Source of the DNA: Leptolyngbya sp. KIOST-1
GTDB lineage: Bacteria > Cyanobacteriota > Cyanobacteriia > Phormidesmidales > Phormidesmidaceae
Length of the DNA: 64,000 bases
Assembly: GCF_000763385.1 (NCBI RefSeq)
Contig: NZ_JQFA01000004.1
Span: 1,798,001 to 1,862,000 of the forward strand
Direction of reading: 5' to 3'
A program made the position numbers and the translations under genes. Below the pieces are notes generated by a model. The model did not search any database, was not told where the DNA came from, and saw nothing but the letters and a program-made list of their open reading frames with translations. Positions 6,835-16,077 of this stretch are shown here, piece by piece (the first letter of the stretch is position 1; every line of letters begins with the position of its first letter).

Positions 6835-9800
6835 ATGAACCTCTTCTACCGCAACCGCCAACTCCTCCTGCTCACCCTACTCCTGATCGTCGTCTGGGGA
6901 CTGTCGGCCTTTCTCACCCTGCCCCGGCTGGAGGACCCGGAGATTGTGCAGCGCTTCGCGCGGGTCACCACCTTTTTGCCGGGGGCCACCCCGGAGCGGG
7001 TGGAGACCCTGGTGACCGAAAAGATTGAGGATCGGCTGTTTGAGCTGGAGGAGATTGCGTCGCTGCGATCGACCTCGGGCAGCGGTATTTCAGTCATTAC
7101 CGTCGAGCTGAAGGAAACCATTCCCGACGTGGACCCAGTGTGGGCCAAGGTGCGCAGCAAGGTCGATGACGCCGTGCCCGACCTGCCCGCCGCTGCCTCG
7201 GTACCCGAGTATGCCGACAGTTCCACCAAGGCCAGCGCCCTGATCGTGGGCCTGACCTGGACCCGGGATGATGCCCCCAACTACGCGATTCTCGGACGGC
7301 TGGCGTCGGCCCTGGAGGATCGCCTGCGGGCCATCCCCGGCACCGAGACGGTGGATATCTTTGGCGAACCAGACGAGGAGATTCGGGTGGATATTGCCGC
7401 CACGGAGCTGTCGCGGCTGGGGCTGACGGCCCAGGGGCTGTCCCAGCAGATTGCCGCCAGCGATGCCAAGGTGTCGGCTGGGCAGTTTCGCAGCGACAGT
7501 TCTGAGTTTTTGCTGGAGGTCAACAGCAGCCTCAGCTCCCTGGAGCAGATTCGGGCCATTCCGATCGCGGCGGGGGGCAACGGTCAGGTGGCGCGGCTGG
7601 GGGACATCGCCACCGTGACCAGGGCGGTGCAGGATCCGCCAACGGATCTGGCCCTGGTGAATGGCCACGGGGCGATCGCCCTGGCGGCCAAGGTGGAGTC
7701 GGCCCAGCGGGTAGATCGGTGGGCGGTGCAGGCGCGGCGGGTGCTCGATGACGTTCGCCGCGACCTGCCGGAGGGGCTGGATCTGGAGGTTGTGCTGGAC
7801 CAGAGCCAGTACGTGCAGCAGCGGCTCAACGGCGTGATCAACAATTTGATCACCGGGTCGGCCCTGGTGATTGGCGTTTCGCTGCTGATGCTGGGCTGGA
7901 AATCGGCCCTGCTGGTGGGGCTGGCCCTGCCCCTGACCACACTGATGGTGTTCGGCACCATGGCGGGGCTCGGCGTCCCCCTGCACCAGATGTCGGTGAC
8001 GGGCATCATCATTGCCCTGGGGCTGCTAATCGACAACGCCATCATTGCCGTGGACGAGGTGCAGGGACGGCTGCGCCAGGGGCTGCCGCCCGCAGCGGCC
8101 GTGGCCCAGACAGTGCGTCACCTGCTAGTGCCGCTGCTGGCCAGCACGCTGACCACGGTGCTGGCCTTTGTCCCTATTGCCTCATCGCCGGGGGGGGTGG
8201 GGGAGTTCATTGGCACCATTGGGCTGACGGTGATTCTGGCGCTGCTGAGTTCCCTGGCCCTGTCGCTGACGGTAATTGTGGCGCTGGCGGGGCGTCTGCA
8301 CCACTGGAACCCGCTGCCCCAGCGCTGGGAGTGGCTACAGCACGGCCTTGCCAACGCCGCCCTGGCCAGTGGCTACCGCTGGACGCTGCGGACGGTGTTT
8401 CGCCGCCCCTGGCTGGGGGTCGGCCTGGCGCTGGTGCTGCCGGTGATGGGCTTTGCGGTATTTGCCACCCTGCCCCAGCAATTTTTTCCGCCCACCAACC
8501 GTAACCAGTTTCAGATCGAGTTTGAGCTGCCTACCCAGGCCTCGCTGAGCGCCACCCAGACGCAGATCCGTCAGGCCCGAGCCCTGGCGCTGACCCACCC
8601 CGAGGTTGAGGATATTCACTGGTTTATGGGCCGCAGCGCGCCGCCCTTTTTCTACAACGTGCTCGACAACCGCCGCAACGCCCAGAACTACGCCCAGGGC
8701 ATCGTGCAGCTGGCGGGCACCGATCGCATCCGTCAGACCATTCAAACCCTGCAGCGGGAGATGGATGCCGCCTTTCCCCAGGCCCAGGTACTGGTGAAGC
8801 AGCTGGAGCAGGGGCCACCCTTCGACGCGCCGATCGAGCTGCGGGTCTACGGGTCAGACCTGGCGGGTCTGCGGACGGTGGGCGATCGCCTCCGCGCCGA
8901 GCTGGCCCAGGTTCCCGACGTGGTACACACCCGCGCCACCCTGACCGAGGCGCTACCGAAGCTAGCGCTGACGGTGGATGAAGCCCAGGGCCGCCGTCTC
9001 GGGCTCGACAACCAGGCGATCGCCAGCCAGCTCAATGCCGCCCTCGATGGCCGCCTGGGTGGTTCAGTGCTGGACGGCAGCCGCGACATCCCGGTGCGGG
9101 TGCGGGTGCCGGGGAGCCAGCAGGGGGACCTGGGGGCGATCGCGGCCCTAGATATCGTCACCGCCGAGGGCAACCTGCCCCTGGATGCGATCGCCTCCCT
9201 GGACCTGGTGCCCGACACCGCCAGCATCAGCCGCCGCAACGGCCAGCGGATCAACACCGTGCAGGGCTTTATCACCGCCGGGGCGCTGCCCAGCACCGTG
9301 CTGGCCGACTTTCGGCAGCAGCTCCAGGCCCAGGGGTTTGAGCTGCCCCCCGGCTACCGCATCGAGTACGGCGGCGAGGCCGACGCCCGCGGCACCGCCG
9401 TCGGCAACCTGCTGTCTACGGTCGGGGTGCTGGCGATTCTGATGACGGCGACCCTGGTGCTGTCGTTCAATTCCTTCGGGCTGGCGGCGCTGATCGGCAC
9501 CGTGGCGGTGCTCTCGGTGGGCCTCGCCGCCCTGGCGCTAAAGCTGTTTGGCTCGATTTTTGGCTTCACCGCCATTCTCGGCACCCTGGGGCTGATTGGT
9601 CTGGCCATCAACGACTCGATTGTGGTGCTGGCGGCGCTGCGGGAAGACCCCGAGGCCCGTCGCGGGGATCCCCAGGCGGTGGAAGCGGTGGTGTTCCACG
9701 CCACCCGCCACGTGATCGCCACCACGGTGACCACCATTGTTGGCTTTGTGCCGCTGCTGCTGGACCCCACCGGGTTTTGGCCGCCCCTGGCGATCGCGAT

Positions 9801-9930
9801 CGCAGGCGGCCTCGGCGGGGCCACCCTGCTGGCCCTCTACTACATTCCCTCGGTCTACCGCCTGCTGGCCCGCTGGCACCGCGCCCCGGTAAACCCAGCC
9901 CAGCCCCCGGCAACTCTCCAGTATCACTAG
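6835..9930 (+). CDS. RND efflux permease (AcrB/HAE family)
   Basis: This is an inner-membrane proton-driven RND transporter of about 1031 residues, the full family length with two homologous halves. Visible features are the N-terminal helix (LLLLTLLLIVVWGLSAF), the periplasmic porter regions, the TM4 motif GLLIDNAIIAVDE (about 398-410), where the usual Asp-Asp pair reads Asp-Asn, and the second-half TM10 motif GLIGLAINDSIVVL, which lacks the Lys of AcrB. Such variants are common among RND subfamilies, so transport is still expected; the substrate is unknown. The HlyD-type adaptor at 2765 is the probable partner although two other genes intervene. The start ATG is preceded by a C-rich tract with no ribosome binding site, so expression may depend on an upstream start or an unusual initiation mode. 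Confidence 0.92.
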   Translation: MNLFYRNRQLLLLTLLLIVVWGLSAFLTLPRLEDPEIVQRFARVTTFLPGATPERVETLVTEKIEDRLFELEEIASLRSTSGSGISVITVELKETIPDVDPVWAKVRSKVDDAVPDLPAAASVPEYADSSTKASALIVGLTWTRDDAPNYAILGRLASALEDRLRAIPGTETVDIFGEPDEEIRVDIAATELSRLGLTAQGLSQQIAASDAKVSAGQFRSDSSEFLLEVNSSLSSLEQIRAIPIAAGGNGQVARLGDIATVTRAVQDPPTDLALVNGHGAIALAAKVESAQRVDRWAVQARRVLDDVRRDLPEGLDLEVVLDQSQYVQQRLNGVINNLITGSALVIGVSLLMLGWKSALLVGLALPLTTLMVFGTMAGLGVPLHQMSVTGIIIALGLLIDNAIIAVDEVQGRLRQGLPPAAAVAQTVRHLLVPLLASTLTTVLAFVPIASSPGGVGEFIGTIGLTVILALLSSLALSLTVIVALAGRLHHWNPLPQRWEWLQHGLANAALASGYRWTLRTVFRRPWLGVGLALVLPVMGFAVFATLPQQFFPPTNRNQFQIEFELPTQASLSATQTQIRQARALALTHPEVEDIHWFMGRSAPPFFYNVLDNRRNAQNYAQGIVQLAGTDRIRQTIQTLQREMDAAFPQAQVLVKQLEQGPPFDAPIELRVYGSDLAGLRTVGDRLRAELAQVPDVVHTRATLTEALPKLALTVDEAQGRRLGLDNQAIASQLNAALDGRLGGSVLDGSRDIPVRVRVPGSQQGDLGAIAALDIVTAEGNLPLDAIASLDLVPDTASISRRNGQRINTVQGFITAGALPSTVLADFRQQLQAQGFELPPGYRIEYGGEADARGTAVGNLLSTVGVLAILMTATLVLSFNSFGLAALIGTVAVLSVGLAALALKLFGSIFGFTAILGTLGLIGLAINDSIVVLAALREDPEARRGDPQAVEAVVFHATRHVIATTVTTIVGFVPLLLDPTGFWPPLAIAIAGGLGGATLLALYYIPSVYRLLARWHRAPVNPAQPPATLQYH

Positions 9931-9963
9931 TACGGGTTGTCAGAAATAGGGCAACCTGTGCTG

Positions 9964-10052
9964 GGGGTTTCAGGGGCTGGGTTTCAGGTTTCAGGAACAG
10001 TTGGCTGACTTATAGGGTATTGGGGTTTCAGGGACTGGGTTTCAGGTTTCAG
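9964..10052. repeat. 31-base direct repeat, two copies at 58-base spacing
   Basis: Copies at 9964-9994 and 10022-10052 differ at one base and are built from the words GGGTTTCAGG and GGTTTCAG. They lie in the 316-base gap between the RND gene and the UPF0182 gene. No coding signal is seen there. Two copies only and no spacer regularity, so this is not a CRISPR. Confidence 0.75.
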
Positions 10053-10077
10053 TTCCCGTAGATTGGGTGAAAGGGTA

Positions 10078-10140
10078 TAAGGTACCAGGTCTGCAGTTCA
10101 AGTCGAACCCTACACCTGAAACCTTGCACCTGATACCTTA
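10078..10140. repeat. imperfect inverted repeat (hairpin) in the same gap
   Basis: TAAGGTACCAGGT (10078-10090) pairs with ACCTGATACCTTA (10128-10140) with one mismatch. The loop contains ACCTGAAACC, complementary to the GGTTTCAG words of the adjacent direct repeats. There is no T-run, so it is a palindromic repeat element rather than a proven terminator. The rest of the gap to 10246 holds no recognisable gene. Confidence 0.55.
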
Positions 10141-10246
10141 GCGAACCCCCATCTACCAACAGCAGAACTAATTCATAAGCCAATGGCTCAGCGCTGCGGC
10201 GCTACAATCTAGGCATTGCTGGGGTAGCTGTCTAGCCGTAGGGCCC

Positions 10247-13200
10247 ATGGTCAACAAGGCGATCGCAAAGAGTTTGTCTCAGTGGGGTTTGCCTCAGTGG
10301 GGGCTGCCCCGGTGGGGGTGGTTGGGCCTGGGGCTGGGGCTGTTCACCCTGCTCTTTTTCGATGCGGTGATCAACCTCCAGGCCGAGCGTCTGTGGTTCG
10401 CGGAGGTCAACTATTTAGAGGTGTTCTGGGTGCGGCTGGGCTCGCAGCTAGGGCTCGGTCTGATTCCCATCTTTGCGACCCTGCTATTTACCTGGGGCAA
10501 CCTGAGCCTGGCCGATCGCGCCAAGCCCCTGGATATCCCGAGCGATCGCAGCGCCCGAGTCCACAGCCTGGGGCTGAGCGGTCTGCTGCTGCTGGGCGCG
10601 ACCCTGAGCTTTTTAGTCGGGGTGCAGCTCATTTACCAGGGCCAGATTGCCGCAGAGTTTTGGCGACAGACCACCACCCTCTACGACACCAGCCCCCCCC
10701 TGCCCCTGTGGCCCAAGCTGAAGCTGTTTTCGGTGATTGGCCAAATATTTATCACCCAGCCCTGGCTGATTGTGGCCCTGGGCATCAGCACCGTGGCGTT
10801 TTTGATCTACCCCCGGCAGCTGGGGCGGCTGGCGGCGGCCCTGATGAGCCTGGGCTATGGGCTGGTGTTAGCAAACCAGTGGCCCTCGGTGCTGCTGGCC
10901 CTCAACCCGGTCCCCTACAACCAGGTTGAACCCATCTTCAACCGCGACATCGCCTTCTATATCTTTACGCTGCCGGTGCTGCACCTGGTTGAGTTTTGGG
11001 TGGTCGGCACCCTGTTCTTTACCCTGGTCAGTGTTTACCTGGTTTACCTCCTGACCCCCAACACTCTCAGCCAGGGACGATTCTTCGGCTTTTCGACACC
11101 GCAGCAGCAGCACCTCTATACCCTGGCCGGGCTGCTGTTTTTGGCCACCAGCTTTAGCCACTGGCTAGGCCGCTACGAAGTCCTCTACTCCCGCGAGGGG
11201 GTAGTGTACGGGGCGGGCTACACCCACGTTCACGTGCTGCTGCCCGCCAACTGGATGCTGGCCATTCTCACCCTGGGGCTGGGCCTGGTGTTTTTGCTGC
11301 GGGGACGGCTGCGGGCACCGGGCTACATCAACCCAATGCGAAAAACGGCGCGGGCCAGGGCGCAGGGTGAGCCCCTGGGCTGGTGGGTGGGGTTTGGCCG
11401 CACCAGCCTGCTGGTCAAAGGGGTGTGCGGCTACCTGGTGCTGACGCTGCTGGGGCTGGTGCTGGCCCCCATGGTGGTGCAGCGGCTGGTGGTGCAGCCC
11501 AACGAGCTGCAGCGGGAGCGCCCCTATATCACCAACTCCATTGCCCTCACCCGTTTGGCCTTTGACCTGGAGGCGATTCAGTCAGAACCCTTTGACCCCA
11601 GCGGCGACCTGACCGCTGAAGATTTAGAAGAAAACGACCTCACCCTGGAGAACATTCGCCTGTGGGACACGCGCCCACTGCTGGAGAGCAACCGACAGCT
11701 CCAGCAGATTCGGCTGTACTACGAGTTTAAAGATGCCGACTTTGACCGCTACAGCATTTTGAACCAGCAGCGGCGATCGGAGCGTCGCCAGGTGATGATT
11801 TCGGCCCGGGAGCTGAACTACGAGCAGGTGCCCGACATTGCCAAAACCTGGGTCAACGAGCACCTGGTCTACACCCACGGCTTTGGCTTCACCATGAGCC
11901 CGGTGAATACCGCCGGCCCCGACGGCTTGCCCACCTACTTTGTGCGCGGCATCGAAAATATTCCCAGCAGTGAAGAGATTCGCCAGAGCATTCCCATCGG
12001 TGACCCGCGCCTGTACTTTGGCGAGCTGACCGACACCTATATCATGACCAATACCCAGGTGCTGGAGCTGGACTTCCCCAGCGGCAACGAGAATATCTAC
12101 ACCGCTTACCTGGGCCGGGCGGGCATTCCGCTGAACAACCTCTGGCGACGGCTGCTGTATGCCCGCCACCTGCTCGACTGGCGGATGCTTTTCACCGAAG
12201 ACTTCACCACCGATACGCGACTGCTCTACCGCCGCAACATTGCCGAGCGAGTGCGGGCGATCGCGCCCTTTTTGCGCTTCGACACCGACCCCTACCTGGT
12301 CACGGTCGACATTGGCGATATCTCCAGCCAGTGGGGCACCGGCCCCCGCCACGGCAGCCGCGCCCCCGCCAGCGTTGACTTCGATGCGTTTCGCGATCGC
12401 GACCCCAACTTCATTGCCGAAAACTTCAATTCCCAGACCGGCGAAAACTACCTGTACTGGATTATCGACGCCTACACCGTCAGCGGTCGCTACCCCTACT
12501 CCGACCCCGGCGAAAATGACTTCAACTACATTCGCAACTCGGTCAAGGTGGTGGTCGATGCCTTCAACGGGTCGGTGAGCTTTTTTGTCGCCGAACCCGA
12601 AGACCCCATCATCCAAACCTGGGCTCGGCTGTTGCCCAACATGTTTGAGCCGCTGGAGGCAATGCCCGCCAACCTGCTCGCCCACATTCGCTATCCCCAG
12701 GACATCTTTTCGGTGCAGGCCGACTCGCTGATGACCTACCACATGACCGACCCCCAGGTGTTCTACAACCGGGAGGACCAGTGGCGCGCCCCCAGCGAAA
12801 TCTACGCCAGCGAAACCCAGCGGGTCGAACCCTACTACCTGATCATGCGGCTGCCCGAGGAGGAGGTTGAGGAGTTTGTGCTGCTGCGGTTGTTTACTCC
12901 GCTCCAGCGCAACAACCTGATTGCCTGGCTGGCGGCCAGGTCCGACGGCGATCGCTACGGGCTGCGGCTGCTCTACCGCTTCCCCAAGCAGGAGCTGGTC
13001 TTCGGCCCCGAGCAGATCGAGGCCCGCATCAACCAGGACCCTGAGATCTCCCAGCGCATTTCCCTCTGGGATACCCAGGGGTCGCGGGCGCAGCAGGGCA
13101 ACCTACTGGTGATTCCCATCGAGCAATCGCTGCTCTACGTCGAACCGCTGTACCTGGTGGCCGAGCAAAACCAGCTGCCCACCCTGACCCGGGTGATCAT

Positions 13201-13411
13201 GGTCTACCGCAACCGCATTGCCATGGCCCCCACCCTGCAGGCCGTCCTGTCGGCCATCTTCCTGGAAGCACCCGAACCAGCGCCCCCCATTCTGCGCGAT
13301 CTGGGCGACGAAGCCCCCGACGACGACCCGGTGCCGGGTCTGATCGATCTAGATACCCCCACTGGCGCACCGGGAAACGAGGGTGAACTTGGCATCCCTG
13401 CTCCGGAGTGA
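10247..13411 (+). CDS. UPF0182 family integral membrane protein
   Basis: This is a large conserved membrane protein of unknown function found in cyanobacteria and actinobacteria. The N-terminal about 390 residues carry roughly seven hydrophobic segments (for example LGLGLGLFTLLFFDAVINL, LGLIPIFATLLFTW, LSGLLLLGATLSFLVG, YLVLTLLGLVLAPMVV). A soluble region of about 600 residues follows, with UPF0182-type stretches such as ERPYITNSIALTRLAFDL, DPRLYFGE, FTEDFTTDTRLLYRRNI and EPYYLIMRLP. The tail is acidic and Pro-rich (about 1015-1054). At 1054 residues it is on the long side of the family. The ATG at 10247 is followed by a WGLPQWGLPRWGW repeat. The gene appears to be a single-gene unit. No biochemical role can be assigned. 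Confidence 0.88.
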   Translation: MVNKAIAKSLSQWGLPQWGLPRWGWLGLGLGLFTLLFFDAVINLQAERLWFAEVNYLEVFWVRLGSQLGLGLIPIFATLLFTWGNLSLADRAKPLDIPSDRSARVHSLGLSGLLLLGATLSFLVGVQLIYQGQIAAEFWRQTTTLYDTSPPLPLWPKLKLFSVIGQIFITQPWLIVALGISTVAFLIYPRQLGRLAAALMSLGYGLVLANQWPSVLLALNPVPYNQVEPIFNRDIAFYIFTLPVLHLVEFWVVGTLFFTLVSVYLVYLLTPNTLSQGRFFGFSTPQQQHLYTLAGLLFLATSFSHWLGRYEVLYSREGVVYGAGYTHVHVLLPANWMLAILTLGLGLVFLLRGRLRAPGYINPMRKTARARAQGEPLGWWVGFGRTSLLVKGVCGYLVLTLLGLVLAPMVVQRLVVQPNELQRERPYITNSIALTRLAFDLEAIQSEPFDPSGDLTAEDLEENDLTLENIRLWDTRPLLESNRQLQQIRLYYEFKDADFDRYSILNQQRRSERRQVMISARELNYEQVPDIAKTWVNEHLVYTHGFGFTMSPVNTAGPDGLPTYFVRGIENIPSSEEIRQSIPIGDPRLYFGELTDTYIMTNTQVLELDFPSGNENIYTAYLGRAGIPLNNLWRRLLYARHLLDWRMLFTEDFTTDTRLLYRRNIAERVRAIAPFLRFDTDPYLVTVDIGDISSQWGTGPRHGSRAPASVDFDAFRDRDPNFIAENFNSQTGENYLYWIIDAYTVSGRYPYSDPGENDFNYIRNSVKVVVDAFNGSVSFFVAEPEDPIIQTWARLLPNMFEPLEAMPANLLAHIRYPQDIFSVQADSLMTYHMTDPQVFYNREDQWRAPSEIYASETQRVEPYYLIMRLPEEEVEEFVLLRLFTPLQRNNLIAWLAARSDGDRYGLRLLYRFPKQELVFGPEQIEARINQDPEISQRISLWDTQGSRAQQGNLLVIPIEQSLLYVEPLYLVAEQNQLPTLTRVIMVYRNRIAMAPTLQAVLSAIFLEAPEPAPPILRDLGDEAPDDDPVPGLIDLDTPTGAPGNEGELGIPAPE

Positions 13412-13437
13412 TGCTGGGTAATTGATGCTGGGTAATT
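13410..13437. repeat. 14-base tandem duplication at the UPF0182 stop codon
   Basis: GATGCTGGGTAATT occurs twice in direct succession, beginning inside the stop codon of the UPF0182 gene and ending inside the stop of the convergent lipoprotein gene. It fills the whole 24-base gap and is probably a slippage duplication. Confidence 0.75.
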
Positions 13438-13927
13438 AAGGCTGAGTCAAAAACTGGGCGATCATTTCCTTGGCCGGTTCGACCATCGCCCAGGTGCCGT
13501 CGGCCTGGCGGCGCAGGGTGGCAAAGGCGACGCTATTGCCGCTGCCGATCGGGTCTCCCTGGGTGAGGTCGCCCAGCTTGGCCTGGCGCAGCCCACAGAT
13601 GCGAAACAGGTAGGCGGGCACATCGGGGCTTGAGAGAATAACGCACACATCGACCTTGCCCTCGGCGGGCTGCACCTGACCGTCGAAGGGCATAAACACG
13701 CGCTTGCCCTGGAGATCGAGGGTAATATCGCCCAGGCCGCTCTGGACCTGGTACCCGGCCAGGCGATCGCCCGGCTGCAGCGCCCACTTCTGAGCCAAGG
13801 TCACATTGCGGGGGCCGGGGGTCTGGCCAGGACCAGAGCAGCCCCAGAGGCCGCCCAGCAGCATCAGTCCCAGGACTCCCAGGCGACGACTGAAGCTGTA
13901 GGTTGTCTGCCCGCGATCGCTCACCAT
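13436..13927 (-). CDS. predicted lipoprotein, function unknown
   Basis: From the ATG at 13927 the protein is 163 residues. A basic start (RRLGVLGLMLLGG) leads into a lipobox, GLWGC, so the mature protein should be lipid-anchored. The remainder is a small soluble domain with VTLAQKWALQPGDRLAGYQV near the start and KVDVCVILSSPDVPAYLFRICGL in the middle; the two cysteines here could form a disulfide. I do not recognise the domain. An upstream in-frame ATG at 13969 would add 14 polar residues before the signal peptide and is less likely. It is convergent with the UPF0182 gene, separated only by a tandem duplication. Confidence 0.7.
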   Translation of the reverse strand: MVSDRGQTTYSFSRRLGVLGLMLLGGLWGCSGPGQTPGPRNVTLAQKWALQPGDRLAGYQVQSGLGDITLDLQGKRVFMPFDGQVQPAEGKVDVCVILSSPDVPAYLFRICGLRQAKLGDLTQGDPIGSGNSVAFATLRRQADGTWAMVEPAKEMIAQFLTQP

Positions 13928-14226
13928 ATGCCGTTGCCGTGCGCCCTGTCTAAACCCTGTCGTTGGCAAAAGAAAACCGCAAAAATACGCTTGAACTAAA
14001 GTTCATACATACTGAATTATGCCACGGATTTCCAGGGGCGGTGCAGCAACCCGGCACAGTCCGCCATTTTTGGCCCTGGGGAAGGCGCTAGGATGGTATA
14101 TTGCTGGCCATTCCTACCACTGGCCAGAACTGGGGCGGCGCAACGGCGCACAGCCATCGCTCCAGGAGGATTCGAAATGTCCTAACCGCCCTGGCAATGG
14201 CTGTAGCGCTACTTGGAAGGCCCACC

Positions 14227-15165
14227 GTGTTTATCAGTGTTGTTACCCCCACCTACAACCGTCAGCCAATTCTGGAAAAATGCCTCCGCGCCCTGGAGCA
14301 GCAGGTCTACGATCCGGCGCTGATTACCGACCTGGAACTGGTGGTGGTAGACGACGGCTCCACCGACGGCACCCAGGACTGGCTCAGGCAAAACGCCGCC
14401 GAGTTTCCCCACGTGCGGCTGTACGAGCGCAACCACGGCGGCGCCGGGGCAGCCCGCAACTACGGGGTGGAGGTGGCTCGGGGCGACACCATCGCCTTCA
14501 TCGACAGCGACGTGATTTTGGTGCCGGGGGCGCTGCAGGCCCATGCCCAGACCCTGGCTGACGCCTACCAGCGCCTGGGGGACGATCGCGCCTTTAGCGC
14601 CGGTCGCCTGGTCAACACCTGCAACTTTGAGCAGCCCACCACCGAACCGGCCAAGGTCACCGACTTCTCAAACGCCTTTTTTGACACGGCCAACGTGGCG
14701 ATCGCGCGCCACTGGCTGCTCACCGCTGGCCTGTTTGACCCCGACTTTCGCCTCTACGGCTGGGAAGATCTGGAGTTGGGGGTGCGGCTCAAAAATCTGG
14801 GGGTCTCTATGGTCAAGGTACCCGAGGCCCTGGGTTACCACTACCACGCCCCCTTCGCCCTCGATCAAATTCCCAAAATGATCGATCAGGAGATTCAGCG
14901 GGGCCGCATGGGGGCGCTGTTTTACCAGAAGCACCCCACCCGCGAAGTCAAGATGATGATTCAAATGACTTGGCTACACCGGATTCTGTGGGGCGTGCTG
15001 ACGGCAGGCGGTAGACTGAACGAGAAAACCATGGCCCCCCTGCTGCGCTGGCTAATTGACCAGGGCAAACCCCAGGTGGCCCTGGAGCTGGCCCGAGTGT
15101 TTTTGAACTGGTACACGGTGCAGGGGGTCTACGCGGCCTACCGCGAGATGCAGCAGGAAGGGTAG
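14227..15165 (+). CDS. family 2 glycosyltransferase
   Basis: This is a GT-A fold inverting glycosyltransferase, likely transferring a sugar from a nucleotide donor to an envelope glycan or lipid at the cytosolic membrane face. The domain starts immediately with FISVVTPTYNRQ, followed by VVVDDGSTDGT (nucleotide binding), the metal-binding DxD in FIDSDV, and the acceptor-side WEDLELGVRL (ED motif). No membrane helix is obvious. I chose the GTG at 14227 because GGAAGG lies seven bases upstream and the family domain begins at once. Frames extending to 14197 or 14101 would add residues with no homology. The donor and acceptor cannot be deduced; no polysaccharide cluster surrounds it. Confidence 0.85.
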   Translation: MFISVVTPTYNRQPILEKCLRALEQQVYDPALITDLELVVVDDGSTDGTQDWLRQNAAEFPHVRLYERNHGGAGAARNYGVEVARGDTIAFIDSDVILVPGALQAHAQTLADAYQRLGDDRAFSAGRLVNTCNFEQPTTEPAKVTDFSNAFFDTANVAIARHWLLTAGLFDPDFRLYGWEDLELGVRLKNLGVSMVKVPEALGYHYHAPFALDQIPKMIDQEIQRGRMGALFYQKHPTREVKMMIQMTWLHRILWGVLTAGGRLNEKTMAPLLRWLIDQGKPQVALELARVFLNWYTVQGVYAAYREMQQEG

Positions 15166-15206
15166 TGGTCTGCTAAGCCAAAGGTGAGCGGTTAGTGGAG
15201 GTTCAG

Positions 15207-15256
15207 GGTTCACGGTGTACGGTTCAAGGCCGGTCGTAATCCGTACACCGTGAACC
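15207..15256. repeat. perfect 16-base inverted repeat between convergent genes
   Basis: GGTTCACGGTGTACGG (15207-15222) and CCGTACACCGTGAACC (15241-15256) form a perfect stem with an 18-base loop. It lies between the convergent glycosyltransferase and small membrane protein genes. It could act as a bidirectional terminator or be a palindromic repeat of the REP type; no T-run follows on either strand. Confidence 0.65.
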
Positions 15257-15271
15257 TCCAACCTTGTACCT

Positions 15272-15478
15272 CTACAGCAGGAGCATTTCAGCGGCGCTGG
15301 CGATCGCCATGGCCAGTAGAGCCACCGACACATACTGCATGATGGGCGCTTTTGGCTGGCGTCGCCGCTCGGCGGAACGCAGTGCCCCCGAGATGTGCGG
15401 AGCACCCAGCAGGAAAAAGAACAGTTGGAGGATATCGACCTTCCGCCGTTCCAGGGTCATGGGGGATTGGGGATGCAT
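15272..15478 (-). CDS. small membrane protein, unknown
   Basis: A 68-residue protein with two hydrophobic stretches (ILQLFFFLLGAPHISGAL, about 16-33, and MQYVSVALLAMAIASAAEML, about 47-66) joined by a basic loop (RSAERRRQPKAP). The start is supported by AAGGAG eight bases upstream of the ATG at 15478. It would be a two-helix inner-membrane or thylakoid miniprotein. I do not recognise a family. It is convergent with the glycosyltransferase. Confidence 0.6.
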   Translation of the reverse strand: MHPQSPMTLERRKVDILQLFFFLLGAPHISGALRSAERRRQPKAPIMQYVSVALLAMAIASAAEMLLL

Positions 15479-15702
15479 CGGTAGTTCTCCTTTGCGATTG
15501 ACACAGGCTTGACCACGGGTGGCCTGGCCTAATGTAACACAATATTAAAAAATGTTGTGTTGTGATCCGATGTGATCATTGCCAGGGGCGGTATCACCTC
15601 ACCGCTGATGGCACAGGAGCCAACGGCTACGGCCCCAGCTTGTTGGTTTGGATGGGCAAGGTGTCGCTGAGATTAACGGCAGGCCTATTTTATGCCCTGA
15701 GA

Positions 15703-15936
15703 TCACTGATTTTCATCTGGTTCTGTGGCGTCTTCAGAGGAGTTCTCCGCCTCCGTTGGCTCAGGGAGCGTGAACAGGGTGGCCCCAAGCAACGTATTCG
15801 CGGCCCCCAGCAGGGATTCGTCCTCATCCCCTGTGAAAATCATGTAGATGCCGCTCAAGACCATCACCACAGCCATCAGATTGACGACTACCTGGGCACC
15901 CTGGCCCATCGCTAGACCGATCTTGCGGGGGTTCAT
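15703..15936 (-). CDS. small membrane protein with acidic tail, unknown
   Basis: A 77-residue protein. Hydrophobic segment QVVVNLMAVVMVLSGIYMIF (about 15-34) is followed by GDEDES, a second weaker hydrophobic segment (LLGAANTLLGATLFTL), and an acidic tail (EPTEAENSSEDATEPDENQ). AGGAGG lies seven bases upstream of the ATG at 15936, which strongly supports translation. No family recognised. The gap 15479-15702 between the two miniproteins holds no supported gene. Confidence 0.65.
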   Translation of the reverse strand: MNPRKIGLAMGQGAQVVVNLMAVVMVLSGIYMIFTGDEDESLLGAANTLLGATLFTLPEPTEAENSSEDATEPDENQ

Positions 15937-16077
15937 GGCTGACCTCCTAACCCTCTACTAATTTCGATTCCTGTTGTCGAACGTTATCCATCTACTCAGG
16001 CCTGCAATGCCAATATCAGTGTTTCACAGCTTGCCGCTGGGCGCTGTTTTCCAGACAACCTTCGAGGCTGCAGGGAG

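Noticed and set aside
9964-10140. CRISPR array
   Set aside because: Only two repeat copies with no further units or cas genes; the third element is a hairpin, not a spacer-repeat.
15562-15915. Plus-strand open frame starting with a CxxC-like MIRCDHCQGRYHL segment
   Set aside because: It has no ribosome binding site and mostly overlaps the well-initiated minus-strand gene at 15703-15936; the C-terminal half reads as antisense of that gene.
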